The notes: generated by a model not told the origin, from the sequence alone. A stretch of DNA of 64,000 nt from Asterias rubens (GCF_902459465.1 NC_047066.1:21765047-21829046), one strand, 5' to 3'; numbered from the stretch's first letter, positions 35,466 to 48,125 are shown. Numbers and translations are program-made.

Positions 35466-37353
35466 TGGGCTGCAGTGTCTTAGCCAGGAATTTGGAAAGT
35501 GGGAGTGCAAACTGAAAAAGTGGGAGTGCAACCTAAAATCACTACAAAAAATAGAAACGTGTGCGTAGCACACAACAAATTTTCTATCCATTCTTGTCCA
35601 TTTGATTTCAGAACTATAGGCCAAAGAAGCTGATAATAGTTGTTGTATTTATTTATTGTTGTATTTATTTTAAACACATCAATTAATTAATGTAAAATAA
35701 TGATTCACACAAATATTTGCAACCAACCAAAATGCCAAGAGTGATTAACATGTACCATAACTGTTTGCTTAATTTAAACTGACTGATCATGGTAATTAAT
35801 ATTTTCCTTAGTACTTTTTAAGGTTTCATAACGTTTAAGTCTTATAGGTTGTTTAATTGTTGAAACTGGGTCAAAGGCAATTTGTAAACAGTCTGCGGAG
35901 AATAAAGAACAAACAGTTACGAAAGACAGTGCCATTTAAGTACATGTAGTTCCACTGGGCAAAAAAACGTACCATGCATTGAAAAATACATTTGGGAGTT
36001 CTATACAGCAAAACCGACTTAAGATTTGAAAAGAAACATAAACCAGTTTTTGATCCTTTCGGGCGGAAAATAAACATCGTTTTGTCAACTGCATTAACAC
36101 CCAAGAGATGCAAACATTGAAATCCAAAAAAGTCTCGATGTTTCAAACAAACTCTACAACGAACAAACGATGTGCCCTTGAATTTCTAGAAGGAAAAAAG
36201 ATCGTCATGTTTGCTGCCGTCGAGTTGGGAAAAACTGCGGAACCAATCCACCAAGCAACTGCAGAATGTATGGGGGTAAAAGGTGTACTGCGCCGCGTAT
36301 CTCTCAGTTACCGATACTGACGTCATAGTAGAAAAATCCGGAGCGCGATAGTTTGTAGGATCGTGGAGATGAGATTGGTACCTAAAATAATCTGAACGAA
36401 AACGCGTGTGAATTCGCCTCTATCATACCACACGCGTGCATGGAGTTCATGCTGCCTGCCGATGACGGTCGATGACGACGACTGACTGTTAAAACGAAGT
36501 CTGCGTGTCTCGCTTGCGTTGTGAATTTGCACGTGCGTTGTGGATGTAATGTGTGGTTTGTGCGTTGTGTTTTGTGTGGTCGCAATGTGGTCAACGTTTT
36601 CAAGGCAACTTCGAGTGATTGTTTTATGGTTGCGTCGTTGAAATTTTGATTCAAAAAGAAGAAGGAAATCTGGTAAAACCAAATCTATATTTACTCACTG
36701 CTGTTTTTAAACTGTTCAACAACAACAAAATAATAAAAGAAGTTCAGTAATTTTCACTGAAATTATTAGACAGCACGGATTCACCATGCTTCACCCAAGC
36801 CGTGCATCATGTTTTTGCCGTGTTTTCAGCCCAACTGGCCGTGCTAACACGGCGTGCACGGCTCGCTAGCTAACACGTTGATGGGCTGTAAAGTTCCCGC
36901 CCCTGTATTTTTCTTAATGGAAGTTAATTTTCAAACTTGCTACTGAGCCTACTTACATTATTCTGTTACGACGCAAAAGTGTTTGCGGTCACGTCAGGCA
37001 ACTACAATTGGGTTTTGACACTGTATCCCCGAGGTCAGATTTTACGCATGAACGCTCCTCGCAAGGCATTGATCGCGTGGAATTTTGGGGACAAAATGAT
37101 AGCTCTCGACACCGCTCGAAAGTTGCTCGAACCTCGCTCGCACTCGCTCGATTGCTGCACGCAAAACTCGAGTGTGGTAAACGAGTTGCTTCGAGTGATT
37201 TGCGAGCACACGTTCCTCGTATGGGTACTTCCTCGAGATCACCACTGTATGTTTCTTTTATCTCTATGCCTAAATCTTGCTAAATTCTGATACTCAAACG
37301 AGCAAATCATAAATTTTTCTCAACTTTAAAATGAAATGTACCCCTCGTTCCAG
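35466..37353. other. Intergenic, no gene recognised
   Basis: Chance ORFs only. It contains the CTCGA-rich segment (about 37010-37247) related to 32381-32582. Confidence 0.45.
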
Positions 37354-40300
37354 AGCCATGCTTGAATGACAGTGAAAGAACTGCAGAGCCAAGGGCTCAA
37401 GACAGTGATAGAACTGTAGAGCCAAGGGCTCATGACAGTGATAAAACTGCAGAGCCAAGGGCTCATGACAGTGATAGAACTGTAGAGCCAAGGGCTCATG
37501 ACAGTGATAGAACTGTAGAGCCAAGGGCTCATGACAGTGATAGAACTGCAGAGCCAAGGGCTCATGTAAGTGATAGAACTGTAGAGCCAAGGGCTCATGA
37601 CAGTGATAGAACTGAAGAGCCAAGGGCTCATGACAGTGAAATAACTGAAGAGCCAAGGGCTCATGACAGGGAAAGAACTGTAGAGCCAAGGGCTCATGAC
37701 AGTGAAATAACTGAAGAGCCAAGGGCTCATGACAGGGAAAGAACTGTAGAGCCAAGGGCTCATGACAGTGATAGAACTGTAGAGCCAAGGGCTCATGACA
37801 GGGAAAGAACTGTAGAGCCAAGGGCTCATGACAGTGATAGAACTGTAGAGCCAAGGGCTCATGACAGGGAAAGAACTGTAGAGCCAAGGGCTCATGACAG
37901 TGACAGAACTGAAGAGCCAAGGGCTCATGACAGTGAAAGAACTGTAGAGCCGAGGGCTCATGACAGTGAAAGAACTGTAGAGCCAAGGGCTCATGACAGT
38001 GAAAGAACTGCAGAGCCAAGGGCTCATGACAGTGATAGAACTGAAGAGCCAAGGGCTCATGACAGTGAAAGAACTGTAGAGCCGAGGGCTCATGACAGTG
38101 ATAGAACTGTAGAGCCAAGGGCTCATGACAGTGAAAGAACTGCAGAGCCGAGGGCTCATGACAGTGATAGAACTGTAGAGCCAAAGGCTCATGACAGTGA
38201 TAGAACTGTAGAGCCAAGGGCTCATGACAGTGATAGAACTGTAGAGCCGAGGGCTCATGACAGTGAAAGAACTGTAGAGCCAAAGGCTCATGACAGTGAT
38301 AGAACTGAAGAGCCGAGGGCTCATGACAGTGATAGAACTGTAGAGCCAAGGGCTCATGACAGTGATAGAACTGTAGAGCCAAGGGCTCATGACAGTGAAA
38401 GAACTGTAGAGCCGAGGGCTCATGACAGTGAAAGAACTGTAGAGCCGAGGGCTCATGACAGTGATAGAACTGTAGAGCCAAGGGCTCATGACAGTGATAG
38501 AACTGAGGAGCCAAGGGCTCATGACAGTGATAGAACTGTAGAGCCAAGGGCTCATGACAGTGAAAGAACTGTAGAGCCGAGGGCCCATGACAGTGAAAGA
38601 ACTGCAGAGCCGAGGGCTCATGACAGTGAAAGAACTGTAGAGCCGAGGGCTCATGACAGTGAAAGAACTGTAGAGCCGAGGGCTCATGACAGTGATAGAA
38701 CTGTAGAGCCAAGGGCTCATGACAGTGATAGAACTGAGGAGCCAAGGGCTCATGACAGTGATAGTACTGTAGAGCCAAGGGCTCATGACAGTGAAAGAAC
38801 TGTAGAGCCGAGGGCTCATGACAGTGAAAGAACTGTAGAGCCGAGGGCTCATGACAGTGAAAGAACTGTAGAGCCAAGGGCTCATGACAGTGATAGAACT
38901 GAAAAGCCAAAGGCTCATGACAGTGAAAGAACTGTAGAGCCGAGGGCTCATGACAGTGAAAGAACTGTAGAGCCAAGGGCTCATGACAGTGATAGAACTG
39001 TAGAGCCGAGGGCTCATGACAGTGATAGAACTGAAAAGCCAAGGGCTCATGACATTGATAGAACTGAAAAGCCAAGGGCTCATGACAGTGATAGAACTGA
39101 AAAGCCAAGGGCTCATGACAGTGATAGAACTGAAAAGCCAAAGGCTCATGACAGTGAAAGAACTGTAGAGCCAAGGGCTCATGACAGTGTTAGAACTGAA
39201 GAGCCAAGGGCTCATGACAGTGATAGAACTGAAGAGCCAAAGGCTCATGACAGTGAAAGAACTGTAGAGCCAAGGGCTCATGACAGTGATAGAACTGTAG
39301 AGCCAAGGGCTCATGACAGGGAAAGAACTGTAGAGCCAAGGGCTCATGACAGTGATAGAACTGTAGAGCCAAGGGCTCATGACAGGGAAAGAACTGTAGA
39401 GCCAAGGGCTCATGACAGTGATAGAACTGTAGAGCCAAGGGCTCATGACAGGGAAAGAACTGTAGAGCCAAGGGCTCATGACAGTGACAGAACTGAACAG
39501 CCAAGGGCTCATGACAGTGAAAGAACTGTAGAGCCGAGGGCTCATGACAGTGATAGAACTGTAGAGCCAAGGGCTCATGACAGTGAAAGAACTGCAGAGC
39601 CAAGGGCTCATGACAGTGATAGAACTGAAGAGCCAAGGGCTCATGACAGTGAAAGAACTGTAGAGCTGAGGGCTCATGACAGTGATAGAACTGTAGAGCC
39701 AAGGGCTCATGACAGTGAAAGAAATGCAGAGCCGAGGGCTCATGACAGTGATAGAACTGTAGAGCCAAAGGCTCATGACAGTGATAGAACTGAAGAGCCA
39801 AAGGCTCATGACAGTGAAAGAACTGAGGAGCCGAGGGCTCATGACAGTGATAGAACTGAAGAGCCAAGGGCTCATGACAGTGAAAGAACTGAAGAGCCAA
39901 AGGCTCATGACAGTGAAAGAACTGAGGAGCCAAGGGCTCATGACAGTGATAGAACTGAAGAGCCAAGGGCTCATGACAGTGAAAGAACTGCAGAGCCAAG
40001 GGCTCATGACAGTGATAGAACTGAAGAGCCAAGGGCTCATGACAGTGATAGAACTGTAGAGCCAAGGGCTCATGACAGTGATAGAACTGAAGAGCCAAGG
40101 GCTCATGACAGTGAAAGAACTGAAGAGCCGAGGGCTCATGACAGTGATAGAACTGTAGAGCCAAGGGCTCATGACAGTGATAGAACTGAAGAGCCAAGGG
40201 CTCATGACAGTGAAAGAACTGAAGAGCCGAGGGCTCATGACAGTGATAGAACTGTAGAGCCGAGGGCTCATGAGAGTGATAGAACTGAAGAGCCGAGGGC

Positions 40301-40472
40301 TCATGACAGTGATAGAACTGTAGAGCCGAGGGCTCATGACAGTGATAGAACTGTAGAGCCAAGGGCTCATGACAGTGATAGAACTGTAGAGCCAAGGGCT
40401 CATGACAGTGAAAGAACTGAAGAGCCAAGGGCTCAAGAGAATGATAGACCTAAAATGGAGCCAAGACCATAA
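37354..40472 (+). CDS. Possible exon coding an 11-residue repeat protein (D-S-[DE]-R-T-x-E-P-R-A-H)
   Basis: The 33-bp array is open in one plus-strand frame for 1,036 codons. It begins after an acceptor-like CTCGTTCCAG (exon start 37354) and ends with a non-repeat tail (RAQENDRPKMEPRP) and TAA at 40470-40472. The product would be about 93 copies of DSDRTVEPRAH-type units: highly charged, proline-containing and presumably disordered. Unit variation alternates Asp/Glu at the third residue, Val/Ala/Glu at the sixth and Arg/Lys near the end, with silent CCA/CCG changes. The upstream frame is closed by a stop at 37332, so a start codon would have to come from an upstream exon, or the internal ATG-less start would be invalid. 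Two minus-strand frames are also open for 400-1,036 codons, because the unit is a multiple of three with few stop-prone frames, so openness is weak evidence. It is probably a minisatellite; coding is only a possibility. Confidence 0.22.
37362..40446. repeat. 33-bp minisatellite, about 93 units without net indels
   Basis: Consensus GACAGTGATAGAACTGTAGA then GCCAAGGGCTCAT. Units differ by a few recurrent substitutions (GAT/GAA, GTA/GCA/GAA, CCA/CCG, AGG/AAG), and every unit keeps the 33-bp phase to the end. A three-unit marker with GACAGGGAAAG occurs at 37731, 37797 and 37863 and again at 39315, 39381 and 39447, exactly 1,584 bp (48 units) later, which shows a large internal duplication. Confidence 0.97.
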
Positions 40473-40919
40473 TAATTACAGGTTTTGTCTATAGAAGAGA
40501 ACATTTGTTTTTCCCATTGTCTTTTGGTTTACGTAATATATCAGAATCTAGCAAGAATCTTAAGACTTGAAGAATCTGTAGATCTTCAGTTTAGATAATT
40601 TACGGGAAAGTAATTGAGATATACAGTTAGAAAGTATATGAATTAAAAATAGCTCACATTATGGGAGTTGAGACATGGTGAGGTATAAACATTAGCTTTG
40701 TATAATTTGCACCTTTTCTTTAACAATTTTTTAATGTTCAGTTTCTTATCTGATGACTATAAACCAACCTCAAAATAAAAACAACATAGTAATTCACATG
40801 GTTTGAATAGAACATGTAAATACCACGCCTATATTTAACACTAAGAAAAATATACCAAGCAAACTTTTGTAAAGGATAACAATTGTTAATTTTCAGTCAG
40901 TCCAAACTTTTAAACAGCT

Positions 40920-41620
40920 GATTATAAATAGAAGTACCCAGTTGATTCTAGAGGGGAGAGGTTACCAGCACTTCACCCTCAGCCAAGATCCTCAGCATCT
41001 GGCTGTGAAATTAAACAAATAAACTTCAGTTTTAACACCAAATGAAAACATGACAAGTTCTAATTGACCATTTGAGGGGAGAGGTTACTAGCACTATCAT
41101 CCTCAGCCAGTATTGTCAGTATACGGCTGTGAAATCAAACCAATAAACTTCAGTTTTAACACCCAATGAAAACACGACTAGAAGTTTTAATTAAATATTC
41201 ATTTGAGGGGAGAGGTTACCAGCACTTCACCCTCAGCCAGTATTCTCAGTATACGGCTGTGAATTAAACAAATAAAGTGGAGTTTTAAAATCCGAAAAAC
41301 CAATTGACCAGAATTTCTAATTAAAACCAATAAACCAATAAACAATAATTAAACCAATAAACTTTAGTTTTAACACCCAATGCAAACATGATCAGAAGTT
41401 CTAATTGAACATTTGAGAGGAGAGGTTACCAGCACTTCACCCTCAGCCAGTATTCTCAGTATACGGCTGTGAAATTAAACCAATAAACTGGAGTTTTAAC
41501 AACCATACCAAAAGTTCTTATTAGAAATTTTTGAGGGGAGAGGTTACTAGCACTTCACCCTCAGCCAGTATTCTCAGTATACGGCTGTGAAATTAAACCA
41601 ATAAACTCAAGGTTTGGAAC
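40920..41620. repeat. Minisatellite A, first array
   Basis: Five units (starts near 40951, 41076, 41206, 41416, 41533) with GAGGGGAGAGGTTACCAGCA, CTTCACCCTCAGCCAGTATT and CTCAGTATACGGCTGTGAAA. Spacing is about 117-210 bp. Confidence 0.92.
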
Positions 41621-41779
41621 AAAACAGATGCTGCATGCTGCTTAACTACTGGTGAGGTGGATTAGCTTGATGATGCATGAAGGACGGGAAACTGAAGCAT
41701 GATGATGCGTGAGAATGCTGGATCCTGAACTGTGTCAGTAGGAACAAATATAGGAATAGTGAGCTGTGGGGCTTAGGGG

Positions 41780-42830
41780 ACTGAGGGAAGAGACGACCCA
41801 AAGCAGTGTAAATGATTGTGTGGGGCCTAGGTGACTGAGGGTATAGACGACCCAAAGCAGTCTAAATGGTGGGTGACAGGAGGAGACTAAAGGGAGGGGG
41901 GTACCTAAGGAGTGACCGTGGATATAGGAGATCCATTGGTCGGGAGAAGGGGTAGAGATGTCACTGATGTCTTGAGTTACGACGCCTAGGTGACTGAGGG
42001 TGTAGATGACCCAAAGCAGTCTGAATGGTGGGTGACAGGAGGAGACTAAAGGGAGGGGGGTACCTAAGGAGTGACCGTGGATATAGGACATCCATTGGTC
42101 GGGAGAAGGGGTAGAGACGTCACTAATGTGGAAGCTGATGCCTTGAAGTACAAAGCCTAGGTGACTGAGGGTATAGACGACCCAAAGCAGTCTAAATGGC
42201 GGGTGACAGGAGGAGACTTAAGGGAGGGGGGTACCTAGGGAGTGACCGTGGATATAGGAGATCCATTAGTCGGGAGAAGGGGTAGAGATGTCACCGATGT
42301 CTTGAGTTACGACGCCTAGGTGACTGAGGGTGTAGATGACCCAAAGCAGTCTGAATGGTGGGTGACAGGAGGAGACTAAAGGGAGGGGGGTACCTAGGGA
42401 GTGACCGTGGATATAGGAGATCCTTTGGTCGGGAGAAGGGGTAGAGATGTCACTGATGTCTTGAGTTACGACGCCTAGGTGACTGAGGGTATAGACGACC
42501 CAAAGCAGTCTAAATGGTGGGTGACAGGAGGAGACTTAAGGGAGGGGGTACCTAGGGAGTGACCGTGGATATAGGAGATCCATTGGTCGGGAGAAGGGGT
42601 AGAGATGTCACTGATGTCTTGAGTTACGACGCCTAGGTGACTGAGGGTATAGATGACCCAAAGCAGTCTAAATGGTGGGTGACGGGAGGAGACTAAAGGG
42701 AGGGGGGTACTTAAGGAGTGACCGTGGATATAGGAGATCCATTGGTCGGGAGAAGGGAGAGAGATGTCACTGATGTGGAAGCTGATGTCTTGAGGTACGG
42801 TGTCGTGTTTGTGGATCTGGATTGCTACTC
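41780..42830. repeat. Minisatellite B, first array (about 159-bp period)
   Basis: GTGACCGTGGATATAGGAGA recurs at about 41912, 42071, 42242, 42401, 42559 and 42718. The period is mostly 158-159 bp, i.e. 53 codons, so minus-strand frames stay open by chance. Confidence 0.95.
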
Positions 42831-43084
42831 TGATGGTCTGTTATGTAAAGAGTGTTTGACGATGGCTCCTCCAGTTAGCATTCTGAGTAGAAGGCAAGAT
42901 GGACTTAAAATGCCGCGCAAACACTTAATGTCATCAAATTCAAATGAAGTCACAATTTCACCAAAGATCGTCATTAGGTGCAACACAAAATATGCACAAA
43001 ATACTGAAGCATAATCTGGAATTTTGCTGTGAAATTAAACCAGTAAACTAGAGATAACACCCAATGAAAACGTGACGACTTTTA

Positions 43085-44450
43085 ATTTAACATTTGAGGG
43101 GAGAGGAGTCAGCTTCTCCCTCAGCCAGTATTCTCAGCATTACAGCTGTGAAATAAAACCAGTAAACTTCAGTTTTAACTGAGCTTGGAATTAACACTGA
43201 AAACAATTTCTGATTAAACATTTGAGGGGAGAAGTTCACCCTCAGCAAGTATTCTCAGTTTACGACTGTGAAATTTAACCGATCAACTTGAAATTAACCG
43301 ATAAACTGGAAATTTAACACCCAATGAAAACATGACAAAAAGTTCTAACTGAACATTTGAGGGGAGAGGTTACCAGCACTTCACCCTCAGCCAGTATTCT
43401 CAGTATACGGCTGTGAAATCAAACCAATAAACTTGATTTTTGGTACAAAAACAGAAAGCGAAGTTCTTATCGAACATTTGAGGGGAGAGGTTACCAGCAC
43501 TTCACCCTCAGCCAGTATTCTCAGTATACGGCTGTGAAATCAAACCAATAAAGTTGATTTTTGGAACAAAAACCTTAAAAGATGTTCGCATTGACCATTA
43601 GAGGGGAGAGGTTACCAAACCAATAAACCAAACCAATGGAAATCAAACGAATGAACTGGAGTTTTGGAACAAAAACCTAAAAAGATGTTCTCATCGAACA
43701 TTCGAGGGGAGAGGTTACCAGCACTTCGCCCTCAGCCAGTATTCTCAGTATACGGCTTTGAAATTAAACCAATAAACTTGATTTTTGGAACAAAAACCTT
43801 AAAAGATGTTCGCATTGACCATTAGAGGGGAGAGGTTACCAAACCAATAAACCAAACCAATGGAAATCAAACGAATAAACTGGAGTTTTGGAACAAAAAC
43901 CTAAAAAGATGTTCTCATTGAACATTAGAGGGGAGAGGTTACTAGCACTTCGCCCTCAGCCAGTATTCTCAGTATACGGCTTTGAAATTAAACCAATAAA
44001 CTTGATTTTTGGAACAAAAACCTTAAAAGATGTTCGCATTGACCATTAGAGGGGAGAGGTTACCAAACCAATAAACCAAACCAATGGAAATCAAACGAAT
44101 AAACTGGAGTTTTGGAACAAAAACCTAAAAAGATGTTCTCATTGAACATTTGAGGGGAGAGGTTACCAGCACTTCACCCTCAGCCAGTATTCTCAGTATA
44201 CGGCTGTGAAATTAAACCAATAAACTTGAATTTTAGGATGCAACATAAAGTCCCGAGTATACAATGCTTATCACACATCAGTGTATGGGGTTAAACCAAT
44301 ATTCTGTTACTCAGATTCAAAATTAACACCTCTTAAATTAGAAACATAAACAAAAGGTCTTTTTGAACATTTGAGGGTAAAGGTTACTAGCACTTCACCC
44401 TCAGCCAGTATTCTCAGTATACTGCTATGAAATTAAACCAATAAACATGA
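43085..44450. repeat. Minisatellite A, second array
   Basis: About eleven units of the GAGGGGAGAGGTTACC type. Between 43570 and 44110 a longer composite unit (about 225 bp, containing a shortened unit) is itself repeated three times. Confidence 0.9.
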
Positions 44451-44589
44451 GTATTGAACCGATGCTGCATCCTGCTTCAGTGCTGGTGATGCAGATAGCT
44501 TGATGATGCACAATAGCAGGAAACTGGAGCTTGATGTTGCTCGGTAATGCTGGAACCTTAACTGTGTCAGTAAGAACAAACAGGGATAT

Positions 44590-46010
44590 GGAGGATGTGT
44601 GGCCTAGGGGACTGAGGGTATAGACGACCCGAAGCAGTCTAAAAAAGATGGGTGACCTGGAGACTTACATTCGGGAGTGACCGTGGATATAGGAGATCCA
44701 TTAGTCGGGAGAAGGGGTAGAGATGTCACTGATGTCTTGAGTTACGACGCCTAGGTGACTGAGGGTATAGACGACCCAAAGCAGTCTAATGGTGGGTGAC
44801 AGGAGGAGACTAAAGGGAGGGGGTACCTAAGGAGTGACCGTGGATATAGGAGATCCATTAGTCGGGAGAAGGGGTAGAGATGTCACTGATGTCTTGAGTT
44901 ACGACGCCTAGGTGACTCAGGGTATAGATGACCCAAAGCAGTCTAATGGTGGGTGACAGGAGGAGACTAAAGGGAGGGGGTACCTAGGGAGTGACCGTGG
45001 ATATAGGAGATCCAATAGTCGCGAGAAGGGGTAGAGATGTCACTGATGTCTTGAGTTACGACGCCTAGGTGACTGAGGGTATAGACGACCCAAAGCAGTC
45101 TAAATGGTGGGTGACAGGAGGAGACTAAAGGGAGGGGGGTACTTAAGGAGTGACCGTGGATATAGGAGATCCAATAGTCGGGAGAAGGGGTAGAGATGTC
45201 ACTGATGTCTTGAGTTACGACGCCTAGGTGACTGAGGGTATAGACGACCCAAAGCAGTCTAAATGGTGGGTGACAGGAGGAGACTAAAGGGAGGGGGTAC
45301 CTAAGGAGTGACCGTGGATATAGGAGATCCATTAGTCGGGAGAAGGGGTAGAGATGTCACTGATGTCTTGAGTTACGACGCCTAGGTGACTGAGGGTATA
45401 GACGACCCAAAGCAGTCTAAATGGTGGGTGACAGGAGGAGACTAAAGGGAGGGGGGTACCTAAGGAGTGACCGTGGATATAGGAGATCCATTAGTCGGGA
45501 GAAGGGGTAGAGATGTCACTGATGTCTTGAGTTACGACGCCTAGGTGACTGAGGGTAATAGACGACCCAAAGCAGTCTAAATGGTGGAAGACAGGAGGAG
45601 ACTAAAGGGAGGCGGGTACCTAAGGAGTGACCGTGGATATAGGAGATCCAATAGTCGGGAGAAGGGGTAGAGATGTCACTGATGTCTTGAGTTACGACGC
45701 CTAGGTGACTGACGGTAGAGACGACCCAAAGCAGTCTAAATGGTGGGTGACAGGAGGAGACTAAAGGGAGGCGGGTACCTAAGGAGTGACCGTGGATATA
45801 GGAGATCCATTGGTCGGGAGAAGGGAGAGAGATGTCACTGATGTCTTGAGTTACGACGCCTAGGTGACTGAGGGTATAGACGACCCAAAGCAGTCTAAAT
45901 GGTGGGTGACGGGAGGAGACTAAAGGGAGGGGGGTACCTAAGGAGTGACCGTGGATATAGGAGATCCATTGGTCGGGAGGAGGGGGAGCCAGATGTCACG
46001 GATGTGGAAG
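44590..46010. repeat. Minisatellite B, second array
   Basis: Nine units with GTGACCGTGGATATAGGAGA from about 44677 to 45945, spaced about 158-159 bp. More homogeneous than the first array. Confidence 0.95.
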
Positions 46011-46079
46011 CTGACGTCTTGAGGTACGGTGTCGTGTTTGTGGATCTGGATGGCTTCTCGGATGTGTCTTGGGTGTCAT
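45938..46079 (-). pseudogene. Possible retroelement ORF C-terminal tail
   Basis: The minus strand reads HIREAIQIHKHDTVPQDV then SFHIRDIWLPLLPTNG and a stop. RxIREAI-type tails are known at the ends of some retroelement proteins, and I recall them from Penelope-like elements; this is not certain. A second copy on the minus strand at about 42760-42835 (IQIHKHDTVPQDISFHISDI) is at the matching end of the first B array. Confidence 0.35.
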
Positions 46080-46445
46080 GTCTTGATAGGGTGACAAGTT
46101 CTGCTGCTTTTGAGTCAACTTGTGAAATGTGCGAGTGTTAACGATGGCTCCTCCAGTTAGCATTCTCAGTAGAAGGCGAGATGGTCTTTAAATGCAGCTC
46201 AAACACTCGATGTCATCAAAACCAAAAGAAGATCCAATTTCCCCAAAGATTGTTATCAGCGCAACACAAAATATGCACAAATACTGAAGCAGAATTTGAA
46301 ATTTGGCATGATCTTTTCCTTAAGATCAAAGAACAACACGTTGATGAGTCGTTTCATCACCAGCTCTTTTTAGAACCACCACAACTTAAAAGACAGACTA
46401 TTAACCACATTTGGTGTTATGATAAACCCTATAATTTAAAAATTA

Positions 46446-46657
46446 GGGCTACGTCACACGAGGCAATTTACAGGCAACCAGTTCCAGGCAATCTCCAAAA
46501 AGAAAGGCATTCACATTTGAATGTTCAAATATTTTTGGTGGCGATCGTAAGACATTGTTTGAAAAATTACTCATGTGCTACCGAAGAGGTCCTGAAGCAT
46601 GCACTGAAGTTGGTTGCCTCCAAGTTGCCTTTAAAGTTGGCTCGTGTGACAAGGCCC
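46446..46657. mobile_element. PIF/Harbinger-like MITE, 212 bp
   Basis: Ends GGGCTACGTCACACGAG and CTCGTGTGACAAGGCCC form imperfect terminal inverted repeats. TTA directly flanks both sides (46443-46445 and 46658-46660), the 3-bp target duplication typical of Harbinger. It lies inside a 162-codon chance ORF. Confidence 0.85.
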
Positions 46658-46660
46658 TTA

Positions 46661-47955
46661 TACAATTAACTATGGTCAAGATTATTTAGTGTTCATTGTA
46701 AGATGAGGTGATAGACACTGGAGCTCCCTTGCGCTGCCTTCTCCTGAAGATGATCAAGTTCATAACAATGGATCTTTCAGATGCACCACGTCTCCCATCA
46801 AGATTTACTTATAGTTGTACGCGAAAGTCTAACCTACAGTTTCTCTCTATTTCTTTCTGCTGTGCTGTTCACACAGTTCTCTAATACATGCCGACTGTTG
46901 ATCACACTCTGTCTTTGATGGTACACTCTGCCGTCACTTGATTCTTGAAAGTCCAGATTTATTATGAAAATAATAGTTTCTTTCTTTCTCTTTTTGCTTT
47001 GCACTAGTATTGTCCACACAGTTCTCTATACGTCGTGCATTGATGACTGTTTATCACGCTGTCTGTGACTTAAAAAGTTCCGAAATTGTTCAATGCTGTA
47101 CTTTGATTCCTGATGTCCAGGTCGTCAATGAATGAAAACGTCGATCACAAAAGCTCTCTGTCCATCTTGAGTAATTTGAAGTTCATCAGTGTTCTGAAAA
47201 TAAATAAATTTTGTTAAAAATTACTCAATACCAAAATCAGGCTATAAGGTAGGACTTAAAACTTGACATGGTGATGGGTGCAATCAGGGTAGGTTTGCGG
47301 TAGCACCATGTTTATATCTCTTTTGAGTAGTGTTGGTTCTGAAAAGAATCGTTGGTTGACACCTCAATGTTTCGATCGTCTTTAGGAGAAATCAGACTGA
47401 TAAAGTATTCACTGCAGGCCGTTTATTTGCAGAAGTGATTGGATACAACTCATGGAGCTGGTGATATGTTTGGCAGCAATTCCGTAAAAAGAGCCTCTTT
47501 TATTTTTGTTCATTTGTTATGCATAATCAACTTAGTATTTGTTGAAATGAATTGTTTCTGGGATTTTAGTTTTATCTTAATTTAAAATAGAGCGAGTTTT
47601 CTTCTGGAAAGAATAATCTCTTTTGTTAAAATTCCACTTTGTTGTTTATGATGACGGAAACAAGAGTAATAATAATAACAAGTTTTTATATAGCGCTTTT
47701 CACACCCAAGGGCATCTCAAAGCGCTTCCAACATTATTACCCCTGGTCACTAAATCATTCCTTAACCATCTCAACTCCATGGGGACAATTATTTGCACTA
47801 CTCGGCTAAACCATTCACAAACACGATCTGCCCTCACAGGTACCCATTTATCCCTTGGTGTAGTACAACTTTCCAAGAAAATTCCATTTTGTTGCGGAAA
47901 AAGGGGAGCATTCTCTTAAATCTCACCTGTGTAACTAGAGTCCATGGCTCCATAC
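46661..47955. other. Intergenic; LINE tail and a possible splice acceptor
   Basis: A minus-strand acceptor-like TTTATTTTCAG precedes 47193. A minus-strand LINE-type tail with (AAT)n and AGCGCTTTTCACACCC is at about 47670-47710. No gene recognised. Confidence 0.45.
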
Positions 47956-47959
47956 CCAT

Positions 47960-48125
47960 CATCATCATCATTTAGCGGTCGCAACCGAGATTCTATGCAC
48001 AACGTTACTCCAGAGGTGTTTATCCCTCATCATGTTAGGAAGTCCACGATTTCAGCCTCTGTATCTCTCCCGATCACGTCGATGTAGTTGAGTGGTCGAG
48101 ATCCTCTATTAGGGGACGTCAGTCT
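47960..48125 (-). pseudogene. Non-LTR retrotransposon ORF2 C-terminal remnant
   Basis: The minus strand reads RPLNYIDVIGRDTEAEIVDF, then after a frameshift MRDKHLWSNVVHRISVATAK and a stop, followed by (GAT)n. This is the usual D-x-x-W-R/S...RIS end of an RTE/I-like LINE. Truncated and frameshifted. Confidence 0.7.

Noticed and set aside
37294..40436. Long minus-strand ORFs (1,036, 626 and 412 codons) over the 33-bp array
   Set aside because: They exist because the repeat unit is a multiple of three and lacks stops in those frames. Compositions such as MSPWLYSSITV repeats resemble no known protein.
44967..45332. 121-codon minus-strand ORF, and the similar one at 41735-42091
   Set aside because: They are translations of the 159-bp repeat, whose length is a multiple of three.
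46181..46669. 162-codon plus-strand ORF
   Set aside because: It spans a duplicated tail segment and a complete Harbinger-like MITE. No family features.
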